Assembly: GCA_025765615.1 (NCBI GenBank)
Contig: JAIVFJ010000226.1
Span: forward strand, 1 to 64,000
DNA: 64,000 bases
Direction: 5' to 3'
Origin: Zopfochytrium polystomum
Lineage: Eukaryota; Chytridiomycota; Chytridiomycetes; Chytridiales; Chytridiaceae
Both the position numbers and the translations under genes were made by a program. Under the pieces are notes generated by a model. The model was given only the letters and a program-made list of their open reading frames with translations, was not told where the DNA came from and ran no database searches. Shown one piece after another: positions 34,424 to 44,661 of the stretch. How positions within the stretch are numbered: the stretch's first letter is position 1; each line of letters starts with the position of its first letter.

Positions 34424-35329
34424 TCACTGGTCAGAGAGATTTCCCTCCTCCGCTGTCGACAGGCCTGGCCCCGAAGCGGTGGACTCGGTCACTTCGTCAG
34501 CCGGACAGTCCAGATGCTCTTCATACGAATCGTTCAGGTAGAGTGAATCATCAGGATCGTTACTGTCTGGGTCAGAGGTGAAGAAGCACCACTCTTGAAT
34601 TGCACGCTCGTCTTGCCGTCTAATTTTTAGCGATACTGGATCCGTTGTGACGTTTGGGTTTTTAAGCCCAGTTTGGGGTCCTTTCTTCCTCTCAGCAGTC
34701 ATTTTTCTCGCCATTATCAGTTCACGCGATTCGCTCTCCGCGAGAACTGCAGGCCTGCCACCTGCCGCAGTTGGGCCCATCTCCTTCACGGGACTTTCGT
34801 CTTGGATTGTCTCATCTGCGCTGACAGCGGTCGTTTCTGAAAGTGGATCGGGTGCCGAAGAAGTCGACTCCACAGCTCGAAGCACACCTCTTCCGATGCC
34901 GTCCGAGTCTGCCGTCGACTCGTCGTCATCACCAGTGTCGGAGGCTTCAAGGGACGGCGCGGAGTTCCTTTCCGATTCGGAGCTGGTTTCCGATTCCTCG
35001 TCACTTCCGTTCGACTCGCTCTCCGGCTCTGCCGATTGCGACCCCGGCAAGGCGCTCATGGACAGAGAGCCTGCTGTGGGCTTGAGCTCATAAAAATCAT
35101 CCCCAATGGAGTTCTCAGGTCCTGAAAGTGTCACAACGGCTTCGAAAGCAGGTAGAGCGCAGGTAGTAGTGATTGCTCTGCCGCATTTGTCCTTGTGCAC
35201 AACTTTGTTCACTGTCTTTGAAGGATCGCCATTCAAAAGAGTGATCTCTAACGTGCAGGCGAGCTCCTTTGGGCGGGCAGCAGCGAGGCCTGCATGGATT
35301 TCGTGGATTGGTTCTTTAGATCTGACCAT
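34424..35329 (-). CDS. Acidic Ser-rich disordered protein
   Basis: A single-exon ORF of 301 codons from ATG 35329 to stop at 34424. The N-terminal ~80 residues (AACTLEITLLNGDPSKTV-like strand, FEAVVTLSG) could fold. Residues 95-200 are Ser/Glu/Asp-rich and strongly acidic, a typical disordered region. A basic patch MARKMTAERKKG is followed by a second acidic tail with LYLNDSYEEHLDCPADE. No catalytic motif or signal peptide is visible. A nuclear or chromatin-associated regulator is a possible reading, not shown. Length and codon pattern on this strand favour a real gene over its antisense shadows. Confidence 0.55.
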   Translation of the reverse strand: MVRSKEPIHEIHAGLAAARPKELACTLEITLLNGDPSKTVNKVVHKDKCGRAITTTCALPAFEAVVTLSGPENSIGDDFYELKPTAGSLSMSALPGSQSAEPESESNGSDEESETSSESERNSAPSLEASDTGDDDESTADSDGIGRGVLRAVESTSSAPDPLSETTAVSADETIQDESPVKEMGPTAAGGRPAVLAESESRELIMARKMTAERKKGPQTGLKNPNVTTDPVSLKIRRQDERAIQEWCFFTSDPDSNDPDDSLYLNDSYEEHLDCPADEVTESTASGPGLSTAEEGNLSDQ

Positions 35330-36361
35330 TTTTCCTCAGAGGTTGGGGGTGTGGGCGGGTGTGGGCGGCGGTGGATATCCGGGGGTTTGTGGTTGGGATG
35401 TGCGGTTTTTAAATTGGGAAGTGCGTGACGGCAGCGGAGGGGGAGGGTGAAGTGCAGCCCTGTTTACAATTTTTTTGTAAATAAAATATTTCTGTGGAAA
35501 TTCCAGCGACGAAAGAACAACCGAGGGATTTTGTCTTCCCAAAAAAAAAAAAAAATATGATAAAACGATAATAAGCAAAATGGCAAAGTACTTGCACTCG
35601 CACTCTCCATCTCTCCAAACTTTTCCTCTCTGTCCTGGGTGCGCAGCCTCTTTTTCATCAGCATCAAACTCTTTGTTTTCGCCAGCTAGTCGCGTGAGTT
35701 CGTCCACCTCATTCACTGTCTACAACTCTGCCGCACTTGGCCCTCCACGACACCCAGGGTTGTTCCTTCATGACCTTATCTGCCGAAAACTTGACCCTGT
35801 CGATCATCTACCAACCCACACCTGCCCTCACGCACTCGGCGGAGTTCGAGAATAAATTTAATAAAATAAATGGACAGGGAGGCAGTCCCAAGTCATAATG
35901 AGGAGAAATGGGGGGAAAGGAACTGAGCCGCATTATCCTGAAAAAAAAAAAAAGGCTTCCGGCTGGAGAAAGCAATGTGTCATCCGCTATTGGCGCCGAA
36001 GCAGTCCTTTTGACCGTTGTAAAAAAGACGATCGGTCGCCCAGGGCCAGTGAAGCCGTCTGCCGCAGCGAGAACGGACGGCCGCTCGCGGTCATCGTCGC
36101 TGACGAGGATGAGAAGGGCGACGAAGAGGATGGGGTGGCCCTTGGCTTTTACTTGCGCCCTATTCAGCGCGATCGGCAGATCGAATTTCTTACCAAATTG
36201 GCGACTTTGTATTTGTTATTTAAATAACGCCTGCGAATCCAGAGAGGGGCTTCCCGGGAAACAAAAAAAAAAAAAAAAAAAAGCAAATTCGTCCCCACCC
36301 ACAAACGCACAGTTGCCCATTGTCCACCCCACGAGTCAGAAGGTATATCAGTAAATCACAT
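35330..36361. other. Intergenic region
   Basis: A-run and GT-rich sequence. A minus-strand frame near 35570-35716 (NEVDELTRLAGENKEFDADE) is protein-like but has no ATG and could be a missed exon upstream of 35329. Nothing else is recognised. Confidence 0.4.
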
Positions 36362-36804
36362 CTAGCAGTGACAGATGCGGCCGCAAAGGGCGCCGTGGCC
36401 TTCAGCGGCGCCGTGGCAGGTGAGTCTCGGCTGGTGCGGTGGCCTTCCGGCGTCCTGGACCATAAAGCACTGACATCCTGCGACGTATGATGATGGGGTC
36501 CGGTGGGAGTGGACGGAAGAGGATCAGGTCAAGTTGGACTGCCAAAAAGAATAACGTAGAAGGATTCGTGGGGGGTGCGAATGCTGCACTCACCATCGCT
36601 GCACTTTTGTTTCCAGTCACTGTTCGTCGAGGAGCACGTCGGTTTCTTGAACCAGTTTTTGTGCGAGTTTCCGCCGCCCCCGACAATGTTTCCGGCGATG
36701 GCTGGCTGCGAGGCGAAGGCGGCCAGCAGCGCCGTCAGGAAGACGGAAGCAACGAGGAGGCGGACGAGCGAGAGCGTGAGGGGGGCGGGTTGGTGATGGG
36801 GCAT
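36362..36804 (-). CDS. Small Cys-rich secreted protein
   Basis: Exons 36804-36594 and 36477-36362 join in phase 1 (donor GTGAGT, acceptor CGTCGCAG) to 108 aa. The N-terminus is a signal peptide (LSLVRLLVASVFLTALLAAF, cleavage near AIAG). The mature ~70 residues start GNIVGGGGNSHKNW and contain eight cysteines spaced C-X10-C-X4-C-X-C-X16-C-X9-C-X3-C-X-C, ending RICHC and a stop. Without the splice the frame would run into unrelated sequence, and joining adds six of the eight cysteines, which supports the model. The even cysteine number and paired CxC ends suggest a disulfide-stabilised extracellular peptide. No known family is recognised. A TATA box lies at 36889-36896. Confidence 0.72.
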
Positions 36805-36888
36805 TTTCTTTCTCTTTTTTTTTTTTTTTCTTTCTTTTTGGTTTTTGTTTGACTTTGTTGGTGGTTAGTGTTAGTATGGGGCGCCCAG

Positions 36889-36896
36889 CTTATATA
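36889..36896 (-). promoter_or_regulatory. TATA box of the Cys-rich secreted protein gene
   Basis: TATATAAG on the minus strand, 85 bases ahead of the ATG at 36804. The spacing matches the laccase promoters (80-91 bases). Confidence 0.55.
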
Positions 36897-36904
36897 TTAC
36901 GGGA

Positions 36905-38120
36905 GCCTTTGCAGCCAGCCTTTTGCCGGTGGCTGTGGCCAAGCAGCAGCGTGCCGAAGGCGCAAAGAGAAGACAGGCACGCTCACAGCAACCAGCAACG
37001 CAGCAAGCAAGCACAACTGTCTTCGGCTCCCCAAACGCCGCAGAAGACAGCTCGGGGGCGGTGGGCATCGAGTGTCTTCTTAGTTGACTCAAGAGAGTGG
37101 CACTTTATTGTGTCGTGCGGACGCGATTGGAAGCAAGGGCGGTGAGAATCAGAGCGTACGATTACCGTCTTCCCTTCGCTCGCCTCTCGATGATGGTGAT
37201 CATCAAGACCGCGATCTGCGTCGACAGCTTCCGAGGGAGTAGTGAGCGTCGAGATGGGGGTCGCCAGCTTATGAAAAATAAATCCGGTACCTTTGCAGCT
37301 TTGGTGGCTGTGGGTGTGGGCGGCGTGCCGAAAGGCGCAAAGCGCGCGAGACAGGCAAGGACAACTGCAGAAGACCGGTCGGCTCCGATTGAGTGAGCGT
37401 GTGGGCGTGTCTGTTGAGGAGTGCGCGGTGGCACCACTTAACACGGGGCTGACACTGGCGGTGTGGATCCGTTTGAGGTTGCACTGTGAGCCACAGCTCT
37501 GGATCCCAAGCTACCATTCTTTAGTCTTGGGTTCCATTTTCAGCTCCCTTTTTTGGGATTTAGAGATACCATTTTTCATTGATTTGGGTGCTTGAGATCC
37601 CGTTTTTCTTGTTGCACTGGCTCCCATTTTCATGTAAAATGGTAGCTGGAGATGCCAACACAATGGGCTCTGCAGCTCTATTTTCTGGGATGTTGACATC
37701 ATAGCTAAATCTGCCAGATTTACAATAAGGCCCATAGATGGGGTCCCAGTTCTGCCCCTGCTTTAGCCAGGGCTCAGAATTGTCAGAAATAGAATTGTCT
37801 AAATCCGCTTATTGATATTCTGCCATTCTACATCCCCCCACTGGACCACATATGAGACTATACTCACTCCTTCGACCCTGGGATCCAGGCCTTAGAGTGA
37901 GGGAAAGTGAATGATAGGCTAGAACTAACTTTATTGGGCTGTTGTCTAGGGGGTGTTTAAACCCTACTACTTGCCTAGTCCACAAAGTGTCCCTACTGAT
38001 CTGCCTTAGAGGTGTCTCAAACACAAAGAATGAACATTCAGAGGAACAATCCTCTGAAGGATCAGTGTGGGAGCACTGATTACTCACGTGGCCACAGGCT
38101 GTGCCGCTGCGAAGCGATCA
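36905..38120. other. Intergenic region
   Basis: Mixed sequence. TTTTC(A/T)-rich stretches near 37530-37640 repeat phrases such as GGGATTTAGAGATACCATTTTT and GAGATCCCGTTTTT, looking like a decayed repeat. No gene is supported. Confidence 0.4.
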
Positions 38121-38235
38121 GTCTATTGTGCGCGCAGCGAGACACCAGCTCCTCCTTCGATGTCTTGAGGTCGTGTACAGTGTTTATTGACTGAAAGGCC
38201 GATCTTGCGGCCTTGCTTTCGTGCATCTTTTGGCG
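38085..38235 (-). pseudogene. Fragment with RVxF-like motif, locus 1 (frame-broken)
   Basis: DARKQGRKIGLS is followed, one base out of frame, by INTVHDLKTSKEELVSRC. Together they match the uninterrupted motif at 38823-38960 and the broken one at 58013-58110. The upstream frame is Pro/Arg-rich. Either a frameshifted relic or an unrecognised splice before TCAATAAACACTG. Confidence 0.4.
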
Positions 38236-38822
38236 ACGTAGAGGGCGGAAGGGGGCGCTTCGGGCGACGAGGAGGAGGAGGAGGCAACCGACGGGACGTT
38301 GTGTTTCGTGTGCAGTTCCATAATTCCGACATGGCCCTGACAAGAGCAGTTTCGCTGCCGGCGGGTCCTCTGCGACACTCGCTGATTCCGCCACAGTTGC
38401 TCTCCTCGGGCACGGGTGACAAGCGTATTGGCCAAACACACACCCAACCAATTGATTGCTGCTGTTCACGGCCGCTAACAGAGCAAGCCCGCCAAGCAGG
38501 CACCGTAAGCTGAGGCTATCAGAGCGCTCCTCACACCAGGATTCAGATTTGTCATGCAGAGAATCGACCTCTTTAATATATTGATATCTTCCACCAATAA
38601 TTTTACTTCATACCGTCAAACACCTGGGCAGCTGGTCGGGCGATCTTTTTGTTTGGGGCACGGCGACGACGACAACCTTCGCAAAACGCCCAACGCTTAG
38701 GGCCGCTTCCCCAGCGTCGGCCGCACGGAATTGCGGTACGCTGCCTCCGGCGCAACGTGCGAACGGAACTGCGGTTTCTCTCTCTTCGCGTTCCACCGCA
38801 AGCCTATTTTCGCCTCATGCCG

Positions 38823-38975
38823 CTACGAATGGATTTCCTTGCACCGGGTGCGACGCTCCGCGAGCTCCTCCGGCGTCGTGTTGATCTCGTGGACCGTGTT
38901 CTCGCCCGAGAAGCCGACCTTGCGGGCTTGCTTCTGCTGGTCATTTGGTACGCGAGTGCGCGGGACGAAGAGGAC
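38823..38975 (-). other. Coding-like segment with RVxF-like motif, locus 2
   Basis: On the minus strand QQKQARKVGFSGENTVHEI and TTPEELAERRTRCKEIHS then stop form one frame. KVGF fits the PP1-docking pattern [RK]-V-x-F, with a second hydrophobic pair VH a few residues on, as in GADD34-type regulators. Upstream the frame crosses a 27-bp minisatellite and lacks an ATG, so the gene start is not resolved. Confidence 0.45.
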
Positions 38976-39035
38976 GACGAGGAGTCGGGGGAGGGAACTG
39001 ATTGGTGTTGGGATGATGTTTCGCCGGGGGTATAT

Positions 39036-39170
39036 TTCGAGGCCGATTCGAACGAATTGCTTTTCGAGGTGGATTTGACTGCTGGGCGCTTTGAGGTAGA
39101 TCCGACGGGTGGGCGCTTCGAGGAGGATTCGCCCGGTTGGCGTTTCGAGGAGGGTTGCACCGGCGCGCGT
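39036..39170. repeat. 27-bp minisatellite, five units
   Basis: Units start at 39036, 39063, 39090, 39117 and 39144, each beginning TTCGAGG or TTTGAGG. The 27-base period keeps all frames open: RFEVDPTGG-type units on plus, SSKRPPVGS-type and NPPRSAHPS-type units on minus. Confidence 0.85.
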
Positions 39171-39798
39171 TTCGGAGGGAATGTTCCCGCGTCGGTAAAT
39201 TAACCATATTCGTCGAAGACGGTACTGTGTGTGAGCATCCAGAATCACGGACTAAGCGCTGTGGTACAAAACCTAACGTTGTTGTTGAGGTTCCGCTGTC
39301 TCGGCAAAGTGTTGTGTGGCCTGTATCCGACCAACTGCTCCAAGTGCAGTTTCCGTTGTGCTTTTTTTCTGTTTCCCCCCCCCCCTCCGCAATTGAAATC
39401 CGTTTGGTCAGGCTGAGTACCCATCGTGGCAAGTGCGGAAGTTCCCGCAGGCACTGGTTGATAATCGTGTTTGGGACTTATCACCGCAGTTGAGCCTACG
39501 GTGGAATAGATACTGCTGCAGTATTTGTGTGCGCAAGTTCGTTTGGGGCGCATGGGGGACGCCCCTTTTTTTTCTTTATTCTTCGCCCCGTTCCTTTTTT
39601 TCTCTCTCGCGCGAACGAACGGACCAAATCCATACACCTCCCTCTTGCCACACCGCGTTCCTGCTTTCCCGTCGCCTCCCGCCGAAATCGCCGTCATTGC
39701 CCCGGTTGGATTTCCATTGAGGGTTGCACGCCCATCTTCCTCCCAGGTGTTTACGAAGTCGCGTGAGGCTTCCGCTGTGGATGGTCGGGAAGACTCGG
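39171..39798. other. Intergenic region
   Basis: No gene is supported. The long minus-strand frame through here arises from reading through the intron of the gene at 39799. Confidence 0.45.
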
Positions 39799-41163
39799 TT
39801 ATCCAAAAGGAGTGGCAGTCTGAAAAATGAAAAAAAAAAAAACAGCAACAACAATATAACTGTACCTCTTTCTCGGACCCCATTTTCGTTGAACACGAGG
39901 TAGGAGCCCGCCGATATACTTGCGAAGCCACAGGGCCGCGAAAATGGAAGCCATGCGCCGCGCACTCCGCTCGAATATCTTGTTTGTCCAACTTCTGTAT
40001 TTTTTTGATGTGAGATTGCCGATTCCGATCCTTCAATTTTTCCGCTGAAAAGTTAAAAGGTTAAACGGAATGCCCGTTAAAGAATTAGGTGGTTTCAGCT
40101 GGTGGCAAGGCTGCGGAGAAGAGGGCTGTATCGTACAGGGAAATGGAGGAACGGAAACGGCGCCAACGTCGCTCACCGTTTGCCCAGTCTATGAGCTCCG
40201 CCTTTGCACCTTTGTACTGTGGATTTCGTGAACAAGAGGCAGAGACGTTACGAGTCCAAACACCTCGCAAAATCAAGCTCAATTCGACTCAACTGGCTCG
40301 CCTTTCGTCTGCTTCTGTGGAGTTATCCGGATGTTGTCCGGGTGTACGTCCAAATGGGCGTAACCGATCTGCTTCTGCTGCTTCAAAATCTGCTTGTTGA
40401 TGTGGTCGCTCAGCTTGGGCTTGCCAAGCCTCGAGAGGAAGTTTGCGTTGAAATCTTGGTACGTCTTTTTGGCGGCGGGGTCTTTGCTCGCCTGCTGGAG
40501 GTACTCGGTGAGCCCCATCTCGCCGACCTTATGCTGGATCATCTGGTTTCCTTCAGCGGATATGAGATGGCCGGCTATATTTCGAAACCAGAGAGAACGA
40601 CAAAGGGGAGAGAGCGAGGAGAAATTGGATGTAAGAAGCGGCTTCAGCGAAAATCGTTACGGAGGGTTCTACTCAACCAACTCGCACCTGCGCTGGTTGC
40701 AGCCACCTCGTGTTTACCCATCGATTCTCCCTGCCGGTACTTTTTGTACACGGCATTGTTCGTTTGTCCGTCGGTGGAAGCCTCCAGCACATCAGCATGT
40801 TGGTTGATGTCCACCTTAATTTTTGGCCCAACCTTGTTTGATAGAAGTTGTTCAGACAATTGGCGGGTTATAAAGGAGTCGGACTCCCACCTGGACCGTC
40901 ACTCCTCCGACAGTCTTTACACGACTGCCGGTGAAAGCCCTGCTGGACCCCGACGTGGAGGCCGTGTTCTTCGAGTTGGTGGCGGCGTGGGAGCCAGTGG
41001 CAAGCAGCGCGATCGCCACAAGAAGCAGGTTTGTCACGAACAGGACAAGGGTGTGACGGTTAGCTTGGTCGATGGACACGCGACGGTGGGTGCGTGTTCG
41101 AGTGGAAGGACTTGTTGAGGTAGCCACGGCGCCATCGCTCTGGGTGGACTTCCGAGCCATCAT
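39799..41163 (-). CDS. Single-pass membrane protein of unknown family
   Basis: Six exons, 41163-40891, 40832-40718, 40574-40294, 40216-40177, 40044-39866 and 39819-39799, join with agreeing phases (0,1,0,1,0) to 302 aa. Residues ~1-35 are basic and Ser/Thr-rich. A single membrane segment HTLVLFVTNLLLVAIALLAT at ~36-56 suggests a signal anchor. The remaining ~240 residues are soluble: VTVQVGPKIKVDINQHADVL, HKVGEMGLTEYLQQASKDP, FLSRLGKPKLSDHIN, IGYAHLDVHPDNIRI, AELIDWANAEKLKDRN, LDKQDIRAECAAHGF. The donor of intron 3 (GTTGAG) skips a stop that would otherwise end the protein after VESN, so a 227-aa three-exon form is the alternative. The last exon (7 codons) is the least certain. Exon 1 is copied in tandem upstream. 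Confidence 0.6.
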
Positions 41164-41810
41164 GGATACTGTGTGGTGGAACTGCTTCTTCCGTTTTCAA
41201 TTTTACTATTTTCTTTTTTAAGCTTAACATTCGTGTCGGAAAGTCGGAAGTCTGGGCTGAGCAGGAATCCGCAGAAGACCCGGGCGGGACCACAGTTTGA
41301 CCCGTGATTTTCATTTTACTTTTTCCCTCTTCAGTTTCGTGTGGGAAGTCGAAAATCTGGGCTGAGCAAGAATCCGCAGAAGACCCGGACTGGACCGTAA
41401 CTTGACTCTTCGCACATTTCGGCAAAAAGATGGTTCAATGCTGCCCCATTGGAACTGTCATTAATTGTTCCTCGCGATATTCCCATTCCGTGACGGTTGG
41501 CTTGGCTGATGGACACGCGACGGTGGGTGCGTGTTCGAGTGGAAGGGCCTGTTGAGGTAGCCACGGCTCTGGGTGGACGTCCGAGCCGTCATGGATACTC
41601 CTGCGGTGGAACTGCTTTTTGATTTTCATTTTATTTACTTCTTTTTTCAGCTTAATATTCGTGTCGGAAAGTCGAAATTTGGGCTGAGCAACTCCGCAGA
41701 GCACCCGGACTCCATCTTGTTTTGACCCTTCGCGCTGACAGCCACATCTTCGGCAAAAGGACGGCCCAGCTTATGCAACCCAATTGGAACTGTTATTGAT
41801 TATTCCGCGA
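41053..41810. repeat. Tandem duplication of the 5' end of the membrane-protein gene
   Basis: 41053-41274 (start codon region and upstream flank) recurs at about 41490-41700. A shorter related block lies at about 41296-41480. Shared words include GACACGCGACGGTGGGTGCG, GTCATGGATACT and GTGTCGGAAAGTCG. The upstream copy still encodes STRTRTHRRVSISQANRH but diverges after that. Confidence 0.8.
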
Positions 41811-41904
41811 GCCGGGATGGTCAAGGCAGCACTCGAGCGAATGACTGTTGGATGGTGTCGGCGCGGCGTAATCGCACGAGAACAGGGTACCGATATACTT
41901 CAGG

Positions 41905-42244
41905 CGGTCGCCATCACCTTGGAGTAGAGGTACCCGCACCGATCTCGGACGCATGGCTGTACCAATGGTACTGGACAGTTGTGTTGAAGTGGACGCGCGT
42001 CAGCGACACCGAATCTGGAGAGAATGTGGACGAACGCGGTGACGCACAGGATACAGATGAAAACGACGAGCGGGGAGAGGCGAGCCAGCACGGATCGTTC
42101 GCGCCCGAGGATCGGACGATTGGCTGCCGGAAGATCCGATCGAAGGCGGCCGTCGGCGCCCGTCGCACGGCGGGCCACGCTGGCGACGAGCTCCAGAAGG
42201 ACGATAGAGGTCAGGCTTTCCACGCAGATAATTAGGTTCCGCAT
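41905..42244 (-). pseudogene. VHFNTTVQ-family member 3, frame-broken
   Basis: From ATG 42244 the frame encodes MRNLIICVESLTSIVLLELV, a linker, and RSVLARLSPLVVFICILCVT, matching HSVVAAISPRIICNWIVCLV of the member at 22352. After SRFG the family block continues one base off: SLTRVHFNTTVQYHWYSH then a GYLYSK match. No splice border explains the shift, so it is probably a relic, although a sequencing error would restore it. Confidence 0.55.
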
Positions 42245-42651
42245 GCTGCAGTTTACTATTGTGTGAGTTGGAAAAAGAATGCGCAGGATCTGAGCTGGGT
42301 TGCGTTGGTGTGGACAATGGCAATGGGATCAACTGCGTGCTGGGGACTGCTGTTGGTAGGATGAATGATGAACTCGACTTGGCGCTTGAGAATGAGTTTG
42401 GTAAGGACATTGGCGCAGCAATTCCCCCAACCTTGTGCATGGTGGTCGTGAAATGGCCACGCAAAGTTGCACTGCTGGAGAGTAGGACGTTGCTGGCATC
42501 TCTCCTGATCTGAAAATGATTGTTGCAAGCTAGAGAAAGCAATGAGATGATCGACTGCAGTTGTGATCATCGCCAAATTCACCAATGGTGCTGGTGAGAA
42601 ACTCCACATTCATTGCCTGGGAGCTGTTCAGCTGGCTGTTGGTCACATATT

Positions 42652-43090
42652 TTAACTGCAGTTGACCAGTTGGGACTGGCGTTGCTGCAGGATGGGGCAG
42701 TGCTGATGACGTCCACGGTTCCGAAGCATAGTGAAAACGACTCGCGGGTTGATCTGAATCAGCACCGAGCGAACACGCGCAAAGATTGAGTTCACCGGTG
42801 GTAGCATCCGGTGAGAGGCAGCCGTCCGCACAGCATAGATAAATTTGTGTGGCTTGGGCTGGGCAAGGATGTAGGCGAAGGCGTTGAACGTGATTGGTGG
42901 CATAAACAGGGAGCAATATAGATCCGAGCAGCCCAATCAAGTAGAAGTAGACACACAGATCCAAGAGCACGGCGGCGGTAACGAGGGAGAATTGAACATA
43001 TAATGGGCAGAGAGCGGCTACTAAAATCCGATTCGAAATCGAGGAGAGCAGCTCAGATTCCGAGACCCAAAGACCCTCAAGTGCACTCAT
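42652..43090 (-). pseudogene. VHFNTTVQ-family member 5, frame-broken
   Basis: From ATG 43090 the frame reads MSALEGLWVSESELL and two membrane segments, FSLVTAAVLLDLCVYFYLIG and LLGSILLPVYA. Family homology then moves to another frame: FNAFAYILAQPKPHKFIYAV, RSVLIQINPRVVF. This matches FYISVLAQYRPYKHIPAV of the plus-strand member. This copy supplies the N-terminal half missing from the others. It lies head to head, 33 bases from the LRR-like gene. A hidden intron could rescue it; I found none with matching phase. Confidence 0.5.
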
Positions 43091-43123
43091 CTCATCGGCG
43101 AAAGAGCGCCTTAAAGCCCAGCA

Positions 43124-44661
43124 ATGAACTACCGTCGCCGTCGCCGCCGCCGCGGCCACGATGACCCAGCCGCCGCCGTCGTTCACGTCAAGTCTCTGGC
43201 TGACGAGGACGACCCGGACGGCTGGCGCTTTCCCGGCCAATCCGCGTTCGTCGCCCCCGCGGACGTCGTTGCTGCCATCCTCACCACCGCTGCTGCCGAT
43301 GCTGCTGCTGCTGCTGCTGCTTCTGCTGGTGCTTCTGCTGCTTCTGCTCCTGCGAGCAACCATGATGCCACCGGCACCGACACCGACACCGCCGTCCTTC
43401 TGGCCGGTCCACCAGCGCACTACTACAACCACACCCGATCTCTCAACTACGGCGGCAGCAGGCGCCTCACCAACGCCGACATCGTAGCCTTGGGTTGCCT
43501 GTTCCTCCTCCGGCCTTTGCCTTCCTCTTCGTCTTCGTCAATCGCTTTGAAGGACGCCGAGATCGAGGCGCATGATGCCAATGAAGCAGAAGCGATCGTG
43601 TCGTGGCTGCGAACCTCTCTCGTCGACCGAAACTTCCCCTCCAGCATCCTTGGCCTGAACCTCTCCGACGTTGACTTGCCCGTCGCAATCGGGCCCGACA
43701 TCTTGCCGCCGTTCACGTCCCTCCTCATCCAACTCGCACACGCGTCCGCCACCTCGAAGGACACTCACTTCCTTCGAGAGCTCCGTTTCTCCGGGATCGA
43801 TCTACTGGGCGAGCCACGCGACTTTACCTGGCTCTCGCGCACTTTCTCAACACCAACCGTTCCCTCACGCACCTGCTGCTTCCCGAGATGCCGTCGCCGC
43901 TGAATGTCGATTTCTTTGACGACGACGATCCGAACGCCGTCGCCGCGCTGACCGCTCTACCAGGCGGCGCCGCGTTCCTACGCTTCCGCCGCGCGTGCGA
44001 CGGCCGCGACGTCCTCGCGGTGCTCGACGAGAGCCTGGAGGCCAGCCCATCGATCGAAGTAATCGAGGGCGTCGCGCGGGACCACGGCTCCCGCGCTCGC
44101 CCCGGCGCGTTTCCCACCCGCCACTTCCCGGTCCACCGCCGCAACGCCCGCGCCCGACTCGCCGTCGCCGCCGCTGCCTGCCGCGCGCTCGTGCTGACCC
44201 GCTTGCTGACCATTCAGCCGCTTCTTCCCCCGGGCCCGTCGGCTCCGCGACTGCCACCCTCTCTCGCGTCCCTCCTCCTGCCGCAACTCGTGCGATTCCT
44301 CATCGACGCCGTCCTCGCCGCCGCCGACCTCAGCAACGACGGCGACGGCGCGAGCAGACCGCCGACGGCGGCCGTGCAGCGCCCAGCAATCCCGGCCGCG
44401 TGCGTCGCGCGCATCTTTCGGATCGGCCGCTGCCGCGGCACGCTGCGGCCGCAATTCTGGCGGGCGCTGCGCGAGCGGGTCGCGGAGCCGCTGACGCTGT
44501 GCGACGACATGGTCTTTTTTGGGACGACGTGGATGGTGTCCGAGTTTGACGAGGGCGAGGTGGCGCATGACAGGGTCCAGTGGCGGCGGGACGTTCGGGC
44601 GAGGAACAGGCGGGCGTTCCTAGTTGCCGTGGGCTGCGACGTGCCGTTTCCGTTGAATTGA
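43124..44661 (+). pseudogene. LRR-like protein gene with one frameshift
   Basis: ATG 43124 opens a 259-codon frame starting with an Arg run, then an Ala-rich stretch, NADIVALGCLFLLRPL, ILGLNLSDVDLP and FLRELRFSGIDLLG, which look like leucine-rich-repeat units. Near 43800-43835 the reading shifts by one base, and the next frame continues the pattern (LYLALAHFLNTNRSLTHLLL) through to a stop at 44661. The second half contains FLRFRRACDGRDVLAVLDES, a helical Arg/Ala region, FFGTTWMVSEFDEGEV and AFLVAVGCDVPFPLN. With the shift repaired the product would be about 512 aa. No GT-AG intron spans the break. Either a recent pseudogene or an assembly error. Confidence 0.55.

Noticed and set aside
39245..40036. 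263-codon minus-strand ORF
   Set aside because: It reads through an intron with a T run (CCCCFFFF) and then through intergenic sequence; only its first ~60 codons belong to a spliced gene.
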